Shown here in pieces: positions 48,259 to 59,965 of a stretch of 64,000 nt of DNA (position 1 is its first letter; each line of letters starts with the position of its first letter). The notes under the pieces are model-generated. The model searched no databases. It had not been told where the DNA came from and saw only the letters and a program-made list of their open reading frames with translations. The position numbers were made by a program, and so were the translations under genes. This DNA comes from Talinum fruticosum (Eukaryota; Streptophyta; Magnoliopsida; Caryophyllales; Talinaceae), in contig JAITYX010000047.1 in the NCBI GenBank assembly GCA_021018815.1, positions 2,170,001 through 2,234,000 on the forward strand, given 5' to 3'.

Positions 48259-50266
48259 ATGGCAACACCACCTGACAGCAGCCCAGGACCTTTAAAATAC
48301 CAGGTATCTACTGCACACATATGTTTCTTCAAACTCTCAGTTGTTGATTATGATTCCTTTACTCTCTCTGCTCTCTCTCTCTCTCTTTCTATATCTCTCT
48401 TATGTGTTAGTGGTTACTTATATGTGGTATATTCTAGCTCACCTTTGTTGTTTTTGCAGACGTGGACCTTGAGAGTCCCAATCCATTGTGAAGGTTGCAA
48501 GAAAAAGTAAAGAAAATCCTACAAAACATCGATGGTACCTCCGGCCTCCTCCTTCCTTCTTTGGTACTTGATATGCGAATATGTGACCGAGATCAATTAT
48601 GTTACTCGTACACTTCATTACACATCTTAAGTAGTCGAGCAGGGTGTTAACACTCTGATTGGGTAGCATATGGACCCTTCATTTGGAGTGAAGAAATATT
48701 TCAGTTTATTAATATTCAGAAAATGATTGAATATGACTTTTGACATGTGTTGGGTACTCAACTCTCCAACATGGATATCGCAACAAGCCAACCTGGTTAC
48801 TGCAACGTTTCGGTAGAAATTTGGCTTTATCTCGCACTAAATCTTATTTTTAGATCATCTATTTGTGTTCGGTACTCGATATTGTAGCATGGGTGACAAA
48901 TTATTCAGGAAATTCATGAACTCAAAGTTGATGTTATTGTCAAGTTTGAGCGAAACATTGTTGATTCTATCTTGCTCAGACCTTTCATTTTACCTTAAAT
49001 ACCAGTATCAAATATTTGACACTGATTTGAGTATGAGTTCACCTAACCTATGATTTTTGCCTGAAGTGACATGAATTTTTTGATTAAATTGTTTAAATCC
49101 AACTTCTACACCCATGTTGTGTACATATATCCGACCAACTCGAAGTAACATCTCCTGTCATAATTGCATTTGACATATCTGTCTAAGTTTCGAATTCTTT
49201 TGTGACATATTCTATATGTGCTGAATCTGCAGGGGTTTATATGACTGCAATCGACTCTCAGCAGCACAAGGTCACAGTGACAGGCAATATAGATGCCGAG
49301 ACTCTCATCAAGAGGCTGTCGAAATCAGGCAAACCAGCACAGTTATGGCCAGAAAAGAAGACGAAGCCACAAGAAACACCCGAGAATGACAAGAAAGAAG
49401 GTGCTGAAGCCACCATAGAAGGTGGTCAGAAACCTGAAAAACACGACAAGCAAGAAAGCTCCAAGCCCACAGACGACGGTTTCAAAAAACCCGAAGAGGG
49501 GTCAGCTGATCATAAGCCTGAAAACCCTGCACAAGAAACTCCTAATATGCCGACTGAAACTGCACCTCCAGTGGATGGCAGTGAACCTCCACAAAACGAT
49601 CAAACTGGGGAGAATGGTGGTGGAAATGGTGATAAAGGGAAGAAGAAGAATAAAGGAAAAGCTGAAAATCCTGGAAATGACCAAAATATCCTGGGAACAG
49701 AAGCAGCACCGGAACCAGCACCATCACCAGAACCTGCACCTGCACCAGCTGAGGCCGAACCACAAGCAGTGCCTACTGCGGACCCCAGCAAGCCAATCGG
49801 GCCAGTTAGTGTGGGACCCCCAAGTGAGTTTGTCCTTATGAATCAGCCAGGCCACCCACATGCTCGCCCCATGAACAATGTCGGGCCTTTGAACCCACAT
49901 CTTGGGCCTATGAGTAATGTTGGCCCCATGAGTCCCCACTTGCAACCACATCTCGGGCCTATGAATAACTTTGGGCCTATGAACAACATAGGCCCTATGA
50001 GCAATGTCGGGCCGATGAGTCTGCAGGGTTACTTGTATCCACCGCCACCGTCGCCTCACCGACCACCCATGACCAGTGTCAGTTACAGCATGGCGCAACC
50101 AAGCTCAATTGCATCATACTACGCCCCAACCCCGTATGACTATTCTGCATACGCACAGCATCCAATGATGTATGTCCCGCCCCCTCCACCACCACGCCCA
50201 ATCGACAACATTTATGATGATTATCGTGATTATGAGGATGATTCAAGTCAATGCCGGTTAATGTAG
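48259..50266 (+). pseudogene. HIPP: Heavy-metal-associated isoprenylated plant protein (HIPP), frameshift in exon 2
   Basis: HIPPs bind metal ions through an HMA domain and are anchored to membranes by a prenyl group. Three exons: 48259-48303, 48460-48534 and 49233-50266, with GT-AG introns. Exon 2 gives TWTLRVPIHCEGCKKK with the CxxC metal-binding pair, and exon 3 completes the fold with GVYMTAIDSQQHKVTVTG and ETLIKRLSKSGKPAQLWPE. The tail of about 290 residues has a Lys/Glu-rich part, a PAPSPEPAPAPAEAEP stretch, a run of GPM(S/N)N repeats, polyproline, and ends CRLM, a CaaX box whose Met favours farnesylation. Exon 2 as written lacks one A in the run at 48501-48505: KKKVKKIL is expected but a stop appears after KKK. 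With one more A the frame is open for about 384 residues. So it is either a recent pseudogene or a sequence error; the tail shows no decay. Confidence 0.85.
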
Positions 50267-51346
50267 CAGTTTTACCCTAAGTGAAATATGTGAGTCGTGA
50301 GGAAGGGTAACAAGTGTATATTTAAAAATGGAAAAAAACATATGCTTCATAGGTAGAAAATGTGAGATTTCATCTTTTTATATTTAAAAGAAAGGATCAT
50401 AGATGCAGTATTTTTAATAGTTTGCTTAGTATATTTGGCTAGGCTATTAAGTTAGCCTTTTGCAAGAGTAATTGCTGCGCTGAGTGGATGTTTCACTTTT
50501 CCTCCTCAGTCTGATGTGTTTCTTCTGGTTCTGAGGTGTAAAGAAATCCTTTTTCTTCTTTTATTAATTTCCTTGCTTTCCGTCTTTTTCATTGTCATTC
50601 CTTGAAAGTCTTACTTTTGGTTCTCGTGAGTAAATAAGCTGTTTGATTTGCTACAAACTGATGAATTTTGTCGTTAAAAGTTGCTTTTATCAAAGCCTAA
50701 CCTCTTTTTGTAACACATCAAGAGCAAGGAAAGTGTGCATTAGTTGGATCCCACCTGCTATTTAACCTCAAAAACAAAGTTGAAACTTTTTTGCTTTAGG
50801 CCAAATTGATCAGGTTTCATTGTCTTCATTGCTTTTTGGGGAAATCTGATTTGCTACCTCCTCTACTATTTATATTCAACATTATGACAATTGTATTTTT
50901 CTAAAAGAAAACAAAAGATTTGAACTTTTTATCAATTTGATCTTTGGTACAAATTCTACTTTAGTCTCGAATAATTAGATTTAAATTATCATAAATGATA
51001 ACTGGTTTTATTTTTTAAAATTCATCATTTATTTTCATTGTTTCTTTTTCAAAAAAAAAATAGAAAAATGAAATTCACTATTAATAAATAAACTGTCATT
51101 GAATTTATAATTCTGGGTCCATAATATAAGTTAATAATTTTTTGATTATTAGTAAAGGCATTAACAACGATGATATAATACCATTGTATTCAATCAGAAG
51201 ATACAACAATGGTCATATGAGACTACTTGCCCGTCTATTTATGATATTTGTAAGATAGAACTATGAGGAAGTGTTTTGTAATTGGATTGGTTTTATCATT
51301 TGAGAGGACTAACAATAATGAAATTGATAATAACAAAAAACTAAGA
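50267..51346. other. Downstream of HIPP, no further gene
   Basis: 3' flank and AT-rich intergenic DNA. No canonical AATAAA close to the stop codon was obvious to me. Confidence 0.4.
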
Positions 51347-51455
51347 GTCTGTTCGTTTTAACCGTTAAAACTAGTTATTATATCGCTTACAACAGCTTAT
51401 GAGTTGTTATAAGTTATTATAATGGTAATAATAATATTAATATTTTTTCTTCTTC

Positions 51456-51526
<71 letters not shown>

Positions 51527-51652
51527 GTTGTTGTTGTTATTTTTGTTGTTGTTGTTGTTATTGTTGTTATTATGGAGTAATGAGAGCAATAATAAAAATA
51601 ATAATAAAAATAAAAATAATGATAAAATAATAATAATAATAACAACAACAAC

Positions 51653-51741
<89 letters not shown>

Positions 51742-52267
51742 ATGGAGAATTTTGAAGCACTGTAATGCCTCGGACTGAATAGAGAGCGACAAGTGAAGAT
51801 TATAAGTGCGACATATACATTGCACAATTTAATTCGCATGCATAAAAGAAGATACCATTTAGCCCTAAGTCGACTATCACGAATGAAGGACCGTCTGAAC
51901 AACGGTTTCATGATCATCGTAACATACAAACAATGAATACACTTAGAGATGAAATAGCTAATATAATTAGCGGCGTAGTAGGGAATGTTGCGCAATAGTA
52001 TATGGGATATTAGTTAGTCGTTTTATCTGTAAATCGACTCTTTACTAATTTTAGTATTTTAAAGTAAAGTGATGTGTACATTATACAAAATTATTATCCA
52101 AAAACGAGTAAACTCTTTTCATATGTATATCAAATTGTCACAAGAGTACGATAATGATAACGATGACAACCATTATAATAACAAATTATATCGACGTTAA
52201 TAATAATAATAACAATAATAAAAGTAATGATATTACTAAAATTTTTAAATATAATAATAATTTTTTA

Positions 52268-52310
<43 letters not shown>

Positions 52311-52512
52311 TAAATAATATAAATAATCATAAATAATTATATGAGGTTATGATTAGTCATGTTACAACGGTTATAACTAGTCGTTATGATTGTTATGAGT
52401 TGCTCTAAGCTATTAAAACTCGTTATGAGCTGTTACGAATGGTTATGAGTAGTTATGAGTTGTTACTCGGTTATAAACGCTTTTATAAACGCTAATTTGA
52501 ACAGATCTTAAG
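51347..52512. mobile_element. Trinucleotide-rich element, possibly a MITE
   Basis: The outer ends are weakly inverted (TCTGTTCGTTTTAACCGTT near 51350; GAACAGATC near 52500 inverted) next to TAA, suggesting a PIF- or hAT-type element. Inside are the palindromic AAT/ATT cluster at 51458-51738, an (AAT)n tract at 52268-52309 and many GTTATGAGTTGTTA-like phrases. The ends are imperfect, so the element call is tentative. Confidence 0.35.
51458..51738. repeat. Palindromic AAT/ATT/GTT trinucleotide cluster
   Basis: Reads (AAT)n(ATT)n(GTT)n, then about 100 bp, then (AAC)n(AAT)n(ATT)n: the second block is the reverse complement of the first, and each block is itself self-complementary. Confidence 0.9.
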
Positions 52513-52768
52513 GTTCTTATTAGACAAGTGCGTTTTTAAAATTATGTTCAATTTTATTTTTTATATTAAATAAGACATAAGATGTCGACATTGGAGTTCG
52601 AATCTAAATTTTGAGTTATAACTCTAAAATTTAAACAAATTACTATTTAATACACCAATGCCTGAACAAGCAATCAAGTTCAGCGTTTCAATTTTTTTTT
52701 TCGGGGGTGGTTCTAGAACATCCTTGCTAGTTCTGGTTTGCTAGTTAATGTTTTCTTTTTCTAAAAAG

Positions 52769-53497
52769 TAGGGCTGTGCAAAAAAAGGAATCGTGGAATC
52801 GAACCGTGAACCGGTCGGAACTGAACTCCGAACCGGTCGAAACGAATCATTTATCCGAGTTAATCGAACCGGTTAAATTTTTCGCTTAACCGAACCGGCG
52901 AACTGATATCTTATCCGATTCGATTCCAATTCGGGATTTTAAAACCAACGGTTAACCGAAACCAAACCGATAATAATTTTTTAAAAAAATTAAAATACTT
53001 ATAAAAAAATTATTTATTTGAAAAAAAAATTCAACCCTACTGTCCTGCCTTTTTTTTATTTTTGGGTTGTCTGTCCAGTGGCCCGGGTTTTTTGCCCAGT
53101 GGCTTTTTATTGTTGATTTGGGCCCAATTTTGTAATTTTTAGTTCTATTTTTATTCGCAGTGGCTGTTTGTTGTTGATTTGGGCCCAGTAGGGTTGTGGG
53201 AAAATGAAAAAAAAGGCTCCGAGCTGCAGGTCAACCATGAACAAAATTGTAAGGAGATAATCATCTTGAGTTTATGGTTGATTTGGGCCCAGTGGCTTTT
53301 CTGACTAGGCCCAACTGCTCCTGGCCCAGTTTTTTACCCAATTCATTTTCTCTTCCGGTTAACCGGTGAACCGAACCGAACCGAATAATCCGGTTAATCC
53401 ATACCGGTTTATCCGGTTCCGGTTACGGTTCACAGTGTTCCAAACCGTTTAATCCGGTAATCGATTAAAAAAATCGATCCGAACCGTGAACACCTCT
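52769..53497. mobile_element. hAT-type non-autonomous element 1, 729 bp
   Basis: Starts TAGGGCTGTGCA and ends TGAACACCTCTA, inverted ends matching 9 of 12. The perfect 8-bp duplication CTAAAAAG flanks it (52761-52768, 53498-53505), as for hAT transposition. The interior is rich in CCGAACCG and GGTTAACCG on both sides, giving extensive subterminal self-complementarity. No transposase. Confidence 0.85.
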
Positions 53498-53680
53498 ACT
53501 AAAAAGGTAAGAAACTTTATTTTAAATGTTGCTATAGAAATTGAAATGTCATAGTATGTTAGATGGGGCGAAGTTGTTGGATTTGGCTCATTCTCAAAAA
53601 AATAATTAATGGATGTGGCAGTGTAAGATTGTGAGTAGAGTACTTGTAAATTAAAATCTTTATATTACAGCTAGTTTACC

Positions 53681-54574
53681 TAGGGCTGTGCAAAAGCCCT
53701 GATTAATCGGACTTTCGGTTAACCGAATCTAATAACCGATTTTCAGCTAATCGAACTTTCGGATAGTTAAAATTGTGATCTGTAATCGATCCGATTTTTT
53801 CGGTTAATCGAGTTTGCGGATCAGCCAAATCTCGATCCATACCGAACCGAAAGCTCCGGTTAATCAACTTTTCGGTTTGATTTTACGCTTAACCGTTGAG
53901 AGATTAAGAGAGTACGAGTAGCGGGAAAGAGGTGAGAGGTGGGCAACCTTGAAAACCAACAAGAGATTGAGAGAGTATGAGAAATCGAAGAAGAAGATTG
54001 TCGCGAGCGACAACACCACCGATAGCGCCGCCGACGGCGACAAGCAATAGCAGATAGGCGTAAAGGTGGGCGACCTCGAGGAGGGAAGGGGAGAGGGAGA
54101 GAGAGAAAGGGAGGCATATACCGAGTCAAATGAAATTTTAGATCCGAAACTAAAATTTTCAAAGAGGTGAGAAGAAGAGTGTACATAGCAAAGAAGCACA
54201 CAAATTGAAAATGAATAGAAAGCAAGAACAATAACAATGGCGCCTTCAATTCAATTATTGTTCCAATTGCAGTTGAGAGAGGGAGAGAGGAGGTAGTAAA
54301 GCAATGCGAAAAGGGGAAGGGGCCACGGGCAAACAAACACAAACTTACAGTTTTTAAGTTTTTAGCTTATAGGATTTTTTATAAAACAAAAAATCGGTTC
54401 GGCTTAGCCGCCAGCTACCGAATTGTTTTAGATTCCGATCCGTAAGAGATCCATGAACCAAAAAATCGGTTTGTTTAACCGAACCGATATTTTTACAAAA
54501 TTTATTAGGTTAACCAATTTTTGGATCGATTTTTCAGATCAGTTTTTCAATTTTGATTTTTCTGGACACCCCTA
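53681..54574. mobile_element. hAT-type non-autonomous element 2, 894 bp
   Basis: Starts TAGGGCTGTGCA like element 1 and ends TGGACACCCCTA. Flanking 8-mers AGTTTACC (53673-53680) and ATTTTACC (54575-54582) match 7 of 8. Subterminal GGTTAACCGAA-like repeats as in element 1. The middle (53890-54340) is GC-richer and unrelated to element 1; long minus-strand frames there show no known domain. Confidence 0.75.
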
Positions 54575-54634
54575 ATTTTACCTCAATTTACAAAATTACA
54601 TATATAATTTTTATTATGGCAATATGATTGTATT

Positions 54635-55800
54635 TTGATTCAGGTGAGGCCAAATGATGTCAGTAAAGCCTCACCACTTCGAGTATCTGAGTTAATCAAC
54701 AAGGAAGCTAGCTGTTGGCGTGATGATTTGGTTAAAGTTGTAGTATGCTTAAAATCCCTCTTTGAGACCCTTGACCTCCGGACCAATTTATTTGGCATTT
54801 TGATTCAAAAGGGATGTTCACAGTGAAGTCGGCATACCATTTAGCTCGGGAGCTAAAGAAAATGGAGAAAGCTTCGACGAATTCAACCGGTAAGAGACAG
54901 ATTTGGCGTACCATTTGGAACCTGGATGTCCCGCCCCGTATCCACCTCTTTGCCTGGAAAGTTTGTGTCCAGGCTATTCCAACCAAGGTAAATATAGCAA
55001 AGAGAGTCCCTGACTTCAGTATGAGGTGTGAAGTTTGTTGGCCACTGGAGGAGTCAGATTTGCACACCTTATTTGACTGTCCTCTTGCAATGGAAGTTTT
55101 GGGAAGGGAGTGGATTGGCGGAGGACTCATGGGCGGTGAAGCTAGCCTCGGTAGAGGACTATCTGATGCAGGCAGCCCAGACCTTTAGAGCCCAAGGAGT
55201 TGGGTTCTTTCGTCGCTATAGCGTGGGAGATCTGGAACACTAGGAATCGTATCATCTTCGGTGGAAAAATTGGGACCTTGCGGCTGCTGGGCCTGAAAGA
55301 AAAAGCATTTATGAGGAGCTTCCTAGAAGTCCCAAGTTCGATGCTACAATCAGGTACGTCTAGCGTTAGCTATTGGAGGCCTCCTGAAATGGGTTGTGTT
55401 AAATTGAATATTGATGCTGGGCAAGTTGGGGAGAACGCATATGGATGGGGTTTTGTCCTTGTGACAACCTTGGGAATGTGCTCTTCATGGGAGTTAGGCA
55501 GGGGATTGGTTTCAAAGGGGCGGAAGTGGAGAAGCGCGTGCTTGCCGGTTTGTCATTTAGAACGTTCATGACCATGGTTACCAAAAGAGTGATCATTGAA
55601 AGCCACGGTCTGTCTTTGAATAGGAAGCTTTCTAGTAAAGTTCAGCTTAATACTTTTTTAGGTTTTATTCTCTCAAACATTTTTTTGTTGTTGCTAGTTT
55701 CGATTTTATTTTTGGGTGCACGTTAAAAGGGAGGAAAATCACGCAGTCACCCATCTTAAATCTATTGACTCTAAAAAAGGGTGTGCTTTGAGAATGGTCC
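54635..55800 (+). pseudogene. LINE 3' fragment: zinc finger and RNase H
   Basis: The zinc-finger region reads FTVKSAYHLARELKKME and NLDVPPRIHLFAWKVCVQAI, then CEVCWPLEESDLHTLFDCPL (54814-55100). After frame breaks, RNase H appears as WRPPEMGCVKLNIDAG (55375-55430), GWGFVL, then the GVRQGIGFKGAEVEKRVLAG segment, and near 55720-55790 an REENHAVTHLKS-like end. No reverse transcriptase precedes it: the fragment starts soon after hAT element 2. Confidence 0.7.
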
Positions 55801-56453
55801 ATACACTATCTATAGTCTAGCGGGTGATGATATGTGTAAGCTCAATGGTCATAATTTAATTTTTAAGTCTCTCGTGATTCAAAAAAAGTTATATTGTGTA
55901 ACAAGTAATGATAAACCTTCCAACCTTACAATAATAGCATATTACAACTACCAAAAATATGGTAATTAGATCCTTTGATGCATAAATTGAGCATGAATAG
56001 AAATATTGACTCAAAGACCTTTATCATTAATTTTTTTCCCCCAATCTGTATTTATTGTAAAATTTGTAAATCTAAAGGATGGTGTTTTTTTATATAAACA
56101 CTTTCTTTTGTCAGCCTCACAAAGGGCTCCTTACTTCTAATTTGTTTGCAATAGAAATCATATATGGCCATATTGACTTTCAAGAATCACTTGCAGCTTG
56201 GTCCAAATAGTTGTCCTTCCCTCCTACAATAATCTCCAGTTAATTATTAGATTACATTAAATTATATTTTGGGAATTTGAATAATTAAATATCATACTAT
56301 AATCTTAGACCTTTATGCACTATATTTTAAAAATGTTTATTATCTTTAAATCATATCACTTATTTTTTGACAACTTTAAACTACAATATGTTACATAATC
56401 ATCTAAAAATAAGTGATATAGTTTAAAATAATAAATTCCAAAGTAACGTTACC

Positions 56454-56517
<64 letters not shown>

Positions 56518-56738
56518 TCCGTACTTTTATCTTTTTGCCGTGGTTCAAACCTTGTAATAAACAAATTCCTTTCAAGTTGTGGCAAAAGAGTTGGGATGAG
56601 TTGTTCATTTAGACTTTAAGCCTCGAGCTATGTATCTCTATTCCTCTTAGGCCTTCAAACCCAATTGAAATATAGTCCAGCTTGATTAGCCTCGTATTTA
56701 CCCTATTATCCCTTACATAGCCCAGCTTGAATTGATTG

Positions 56739-56779
<41 letters not shown>

Positions 56780-56971
56780 CTAGGGACTTTTGAATGAGAA
56801 TTACAAATTTCTAATCTTGACCTTTTAATTCTTATCTAATAGACCAAATTTAGCGACATATCTCTAGCTACAAACCTAATCTCCTAGCCACCCCTTCCTT
56901 TCTCTCTCCTTCAACCTAAAACCATCATCGGTGATCAGGAATGATAATAGTAATCAAGAAGAAAGCAATCA
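55801..56971. other. AT-rich DNA with two (TA)n tracts
   Basis: (TA)n at 56457-56515 and 56743-56775. No gene seen. Confidence 0.5.
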
Positions 56972-57372
56972 ACAACTGGTGTTCAAGTTTAGGCCTTCTT
57001 CTCAAGGAGGGATAGTTATTTTGACAGATGGAGCGTAGGATAGATTAACCACAAGAGCATGAGTTGCATGGGTATTTATTGAAGACAATTCCATTATCTA
57101 TCAGGGTACTTGGATGATACTTCCACAAAATGCGCTTCAAGAAGAATACATTGCAATAGAGGAGGCACGTTCAAGAGGTTGTCATCATGTAATAATTCTC
57201 ACAAATGTTGCATAGGTAGTCAATGAAATTCGTGGTGAGGTCAAATATTCTAAGGAGTCCATTTTATGTAGTTCTGTCAAGAGGCTACTCTCTTCTTTCA
57301 TTTCAGTATTAATTGTGAAAGTTAGTAGGGACCGTATTTGAGTTGCCAACTGCTTGACTCGTAGAGGTAAAT
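56972..57372 (+). pseudogene. RNase H-like fragment
   Basis: One frame with four stops reads SSQGGIVILTDGA, TWMILPQNALQEEYIAIEEA, CHHVIILTN and VKVSRDRI...ANCLTRRGK. The TDGA, E of the AIEEA helix and TN positions fit an RNase H domain of a LINE. It lies between two (TA)n tracts (56743 and 57402). Confidence 0.6.
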
Positions 57373-57401
57373 AGAGAACACTCTTGTAATTGTTTGTTGT
57401 T

Positions 57402-58441
57402 TATATATATATACGAGAGAGAGAATATCAGGCGAGAACTAACACTTAAAATACGAACTAGGAACTTTCAATCAGAGCCATCTATTTTCATCTAAAGAAT
57501 CAAATTTCCCCCATTACCCCACCTCTTCAACCCCCAACCTTAGCTCCTTACCCTCCCCACGATAACTTTGAATCCTCCTCCACCGTACTGTCAGAAGTTT
57601 CACACCGTACAATCGAAAACCACCATAGGCCTCGTCAGTTCCTGATGAACATAAAATGTGGTTCAACAACCATCGGCGAGCTTTGAGGTCGCCATTGTTT
57701 GTCTGTCTATTTAACTTCTCATTCTCTCAGTCCCTTGCAAATGTCAAATACCATATCAGTGTCGGTTGAGTTTGCAATTATCCATCGAGTATGGTGTGTT
57801 TTTCGGCGGCTGAGAAAACCCTATCGATAAAGCAAGTCAATTGAGGCAGGGTGAACCACATTATTAACAAAGTTGAATTCCTCGACGAGCTTAAACTCCA
57901 ACCATCAAAAGGCTTGCAAGATACGGGTTACCGGTGTCTATGGCCTCCCAGTTGGCGTGTCGCATGGCAATTAGGTTTCCGAAACACTAATTCACCACAA
58001 ACCTCCATTTTCACCAGCAAAACCAAGCTTTTTTACGATAGGGTTGATGCTGCCCAAGATTGCTTGCACTTTTCTTAGGCTTTTTCATTTTTGGATGGTG
58101 GTGGTGGGATGGGAGATGGGGAGGTGAGAGGATAGAGAGAGAATGTGGTCAAGTCTTAGCCTAACGACCGCCACCAAGCGGCTCGCTGATGGACTAGGAA
58201 CACTAACTGGTGTCCGTCGTCCCTCAACAAGCCCCGTAGTGGAGGTCGTTTGGCCCAGACTCATGGTGCCATCCATCGCCAATGGACATGCTGCCAGGTG
58301 ACTGATAAACCATCACATGGAGAGAAAAGGTGAGGAGTGTAGGAAAGAGTCAGTGGGAGATGTGGCACACCCATGGCCTTTGAATGAAAAACAAAGGGGT
58401 CAGATTTAAAATTCTTATTTCTCACCCTAAAACCCCTCTCT

Positions 58442-58478
<37 letters not shown>
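57402..58478. mobile_element. TIR-like element bounded by (TA)n
   Basis: The left end (GAGAGAGAGAATATCAGG then CGAGAACTAA) is loosely inverted at the right end (reverse of TTATTTCTCACCCTAAAACC and CCTCTCTCT), about 26 of 38 aligned bases. Both ends abut (TA)n (57402-57412; 58446-58478). The interior has GC-rich non-repetitive sequence with no recognised domain, possibly captured. Confidence 0.4.
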
Positions 58479-58483
<5 letters not shown>

Positions 58484-58489
58484 AAGGAA

Positions 58490-58940
58490 ACAAAAAAGTA
58501 GGGATGAGGGGAGAGAGAGATATAAAATTATATTTATTTTTAAATAAAGATTAAAAAATTCACATTTATTAAACATAAAAATTAAAATTTATCATCAATA
58601 AAATTAAATTCAAAAAATACTAAGGCATCAAATTAGCCACAATTCTTTTCACCAAACTATAAAATATTAGGTTATTAAACATACAATACCTCAAGATAAT
58701 CCGTTATTATTTACTATAAGTATATTTTTCATATTAGATAAGTTATCACTCATTACTTTTATTTCATAACTTATAGTAGCAAAGTAAGGAATCAAATTGT
58801 TACCTAATCACTCGGTATCATTCCTCGATTTCATTCCATTCCAATTTTGCATATCAAATAGGGTCTTAGTAAGTCTAAACTTTAATCTTCTCACTCCAAC
58901 TAGGTTATTCAATTATTCCTAGTTCTCACCAAAAATAGAA
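58490..58940. repeat. Duplicated segment, copy 1
   Basis: Starts GGAAACAAAAAAGTAGGGAT and runs to TCCAACTAGGTTATTCAATT. A second copy begins at 58957 and is interrupted by two inserts, ending near 60840. Confidence 0.65.
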
Positions 58941-58944
58941 GAGG

Positions 58945-59929
58945 AAAGGAGAGAGGAAACAAAAAACTAGGGACAAGGGGGAGAGAGAGATATATATAAT
59001 TATATTTATTCTTAAGTAAAAATCAAAAAAATTCACATTTATTAGACATAAAAATTAAAATCTATTAACAATAAAAATTAAATTCAAAAAATACTAAAGC
59101 ATCAAATTAGCCACAATTCTTTTCATCAAACCTTAAATGCCACAATTCTTTTCATCAAACCTTAAAATAGTAAGTTATTAAGTATAAAATATCTCAGGGT
59201 ACTCCGTTATTATTTACTATAAGTATATTTTTGCTTACTAAATGCATATTTGTTATTGTGGCTAAGTCTATGGCGCAAATGATTTTATTCGAATTTTGAG
59301 AGCAATACTGATTTGATTAACTCGAATAGTTTACCTTTTTATTTACTCTTTAAAATATTTTCACTGAAATTGTTGTTATGGTGTATCGAATCTTAAGTGA
59401 CAATGCAAAGATATGGGAGACATTGAGAGAGAAACCCTGTGGTGGCCAGTAGGTTTTAGATAATAGATGGATTATGGAGGTATTTTCTGCTACCTTCAAC
59501 GTGTAAGTCCCCATGTCGAATTTCACTTGAATGTTGAATTATGTTTTCATTTTGGATAAGTTATTACTCATTACTTTTATCTCATAATTTATTTTTATTT
59601 CATAATTTATAGTAGCAAAGGTAGGAATCAAATTGTTACCTATTTTCTATAAAGTCATGCTACATTGAATTTTGTTGTAATCATCAGTCTTCCTTTTCTA
59701 ATTTTGTTAGGCTGATTAAACCCTCGGGACATGTTTAGTTGGATGTAATTAAAGTGGTAATGTAATCAAAGTGATAATAGTTATTATATTATCATATTTG
59801 GTGTAATAAAATTAAAATTACATTATAATAACATTAACTTGTACTTATGTAATTACAATTACTTAGACATGCACTAAACAATCATGGTTACATTTATCCT
59901 TGTGATCAAATTTTAATACACTTGTAATA

Positions 59930-59965
<36 letters not shown>

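Noticed and set aside
51397..51995. Open frames with poly-Ile, poly-Asn, poly-Tyr
   Set aside because: Translation of AAT/ATT microsatellites.
57851..58282. Short open frames on both strands inside the TIR-like element
   Set aside because: No recognisable domain; may be captured sequence but cannot be supported as a gene.
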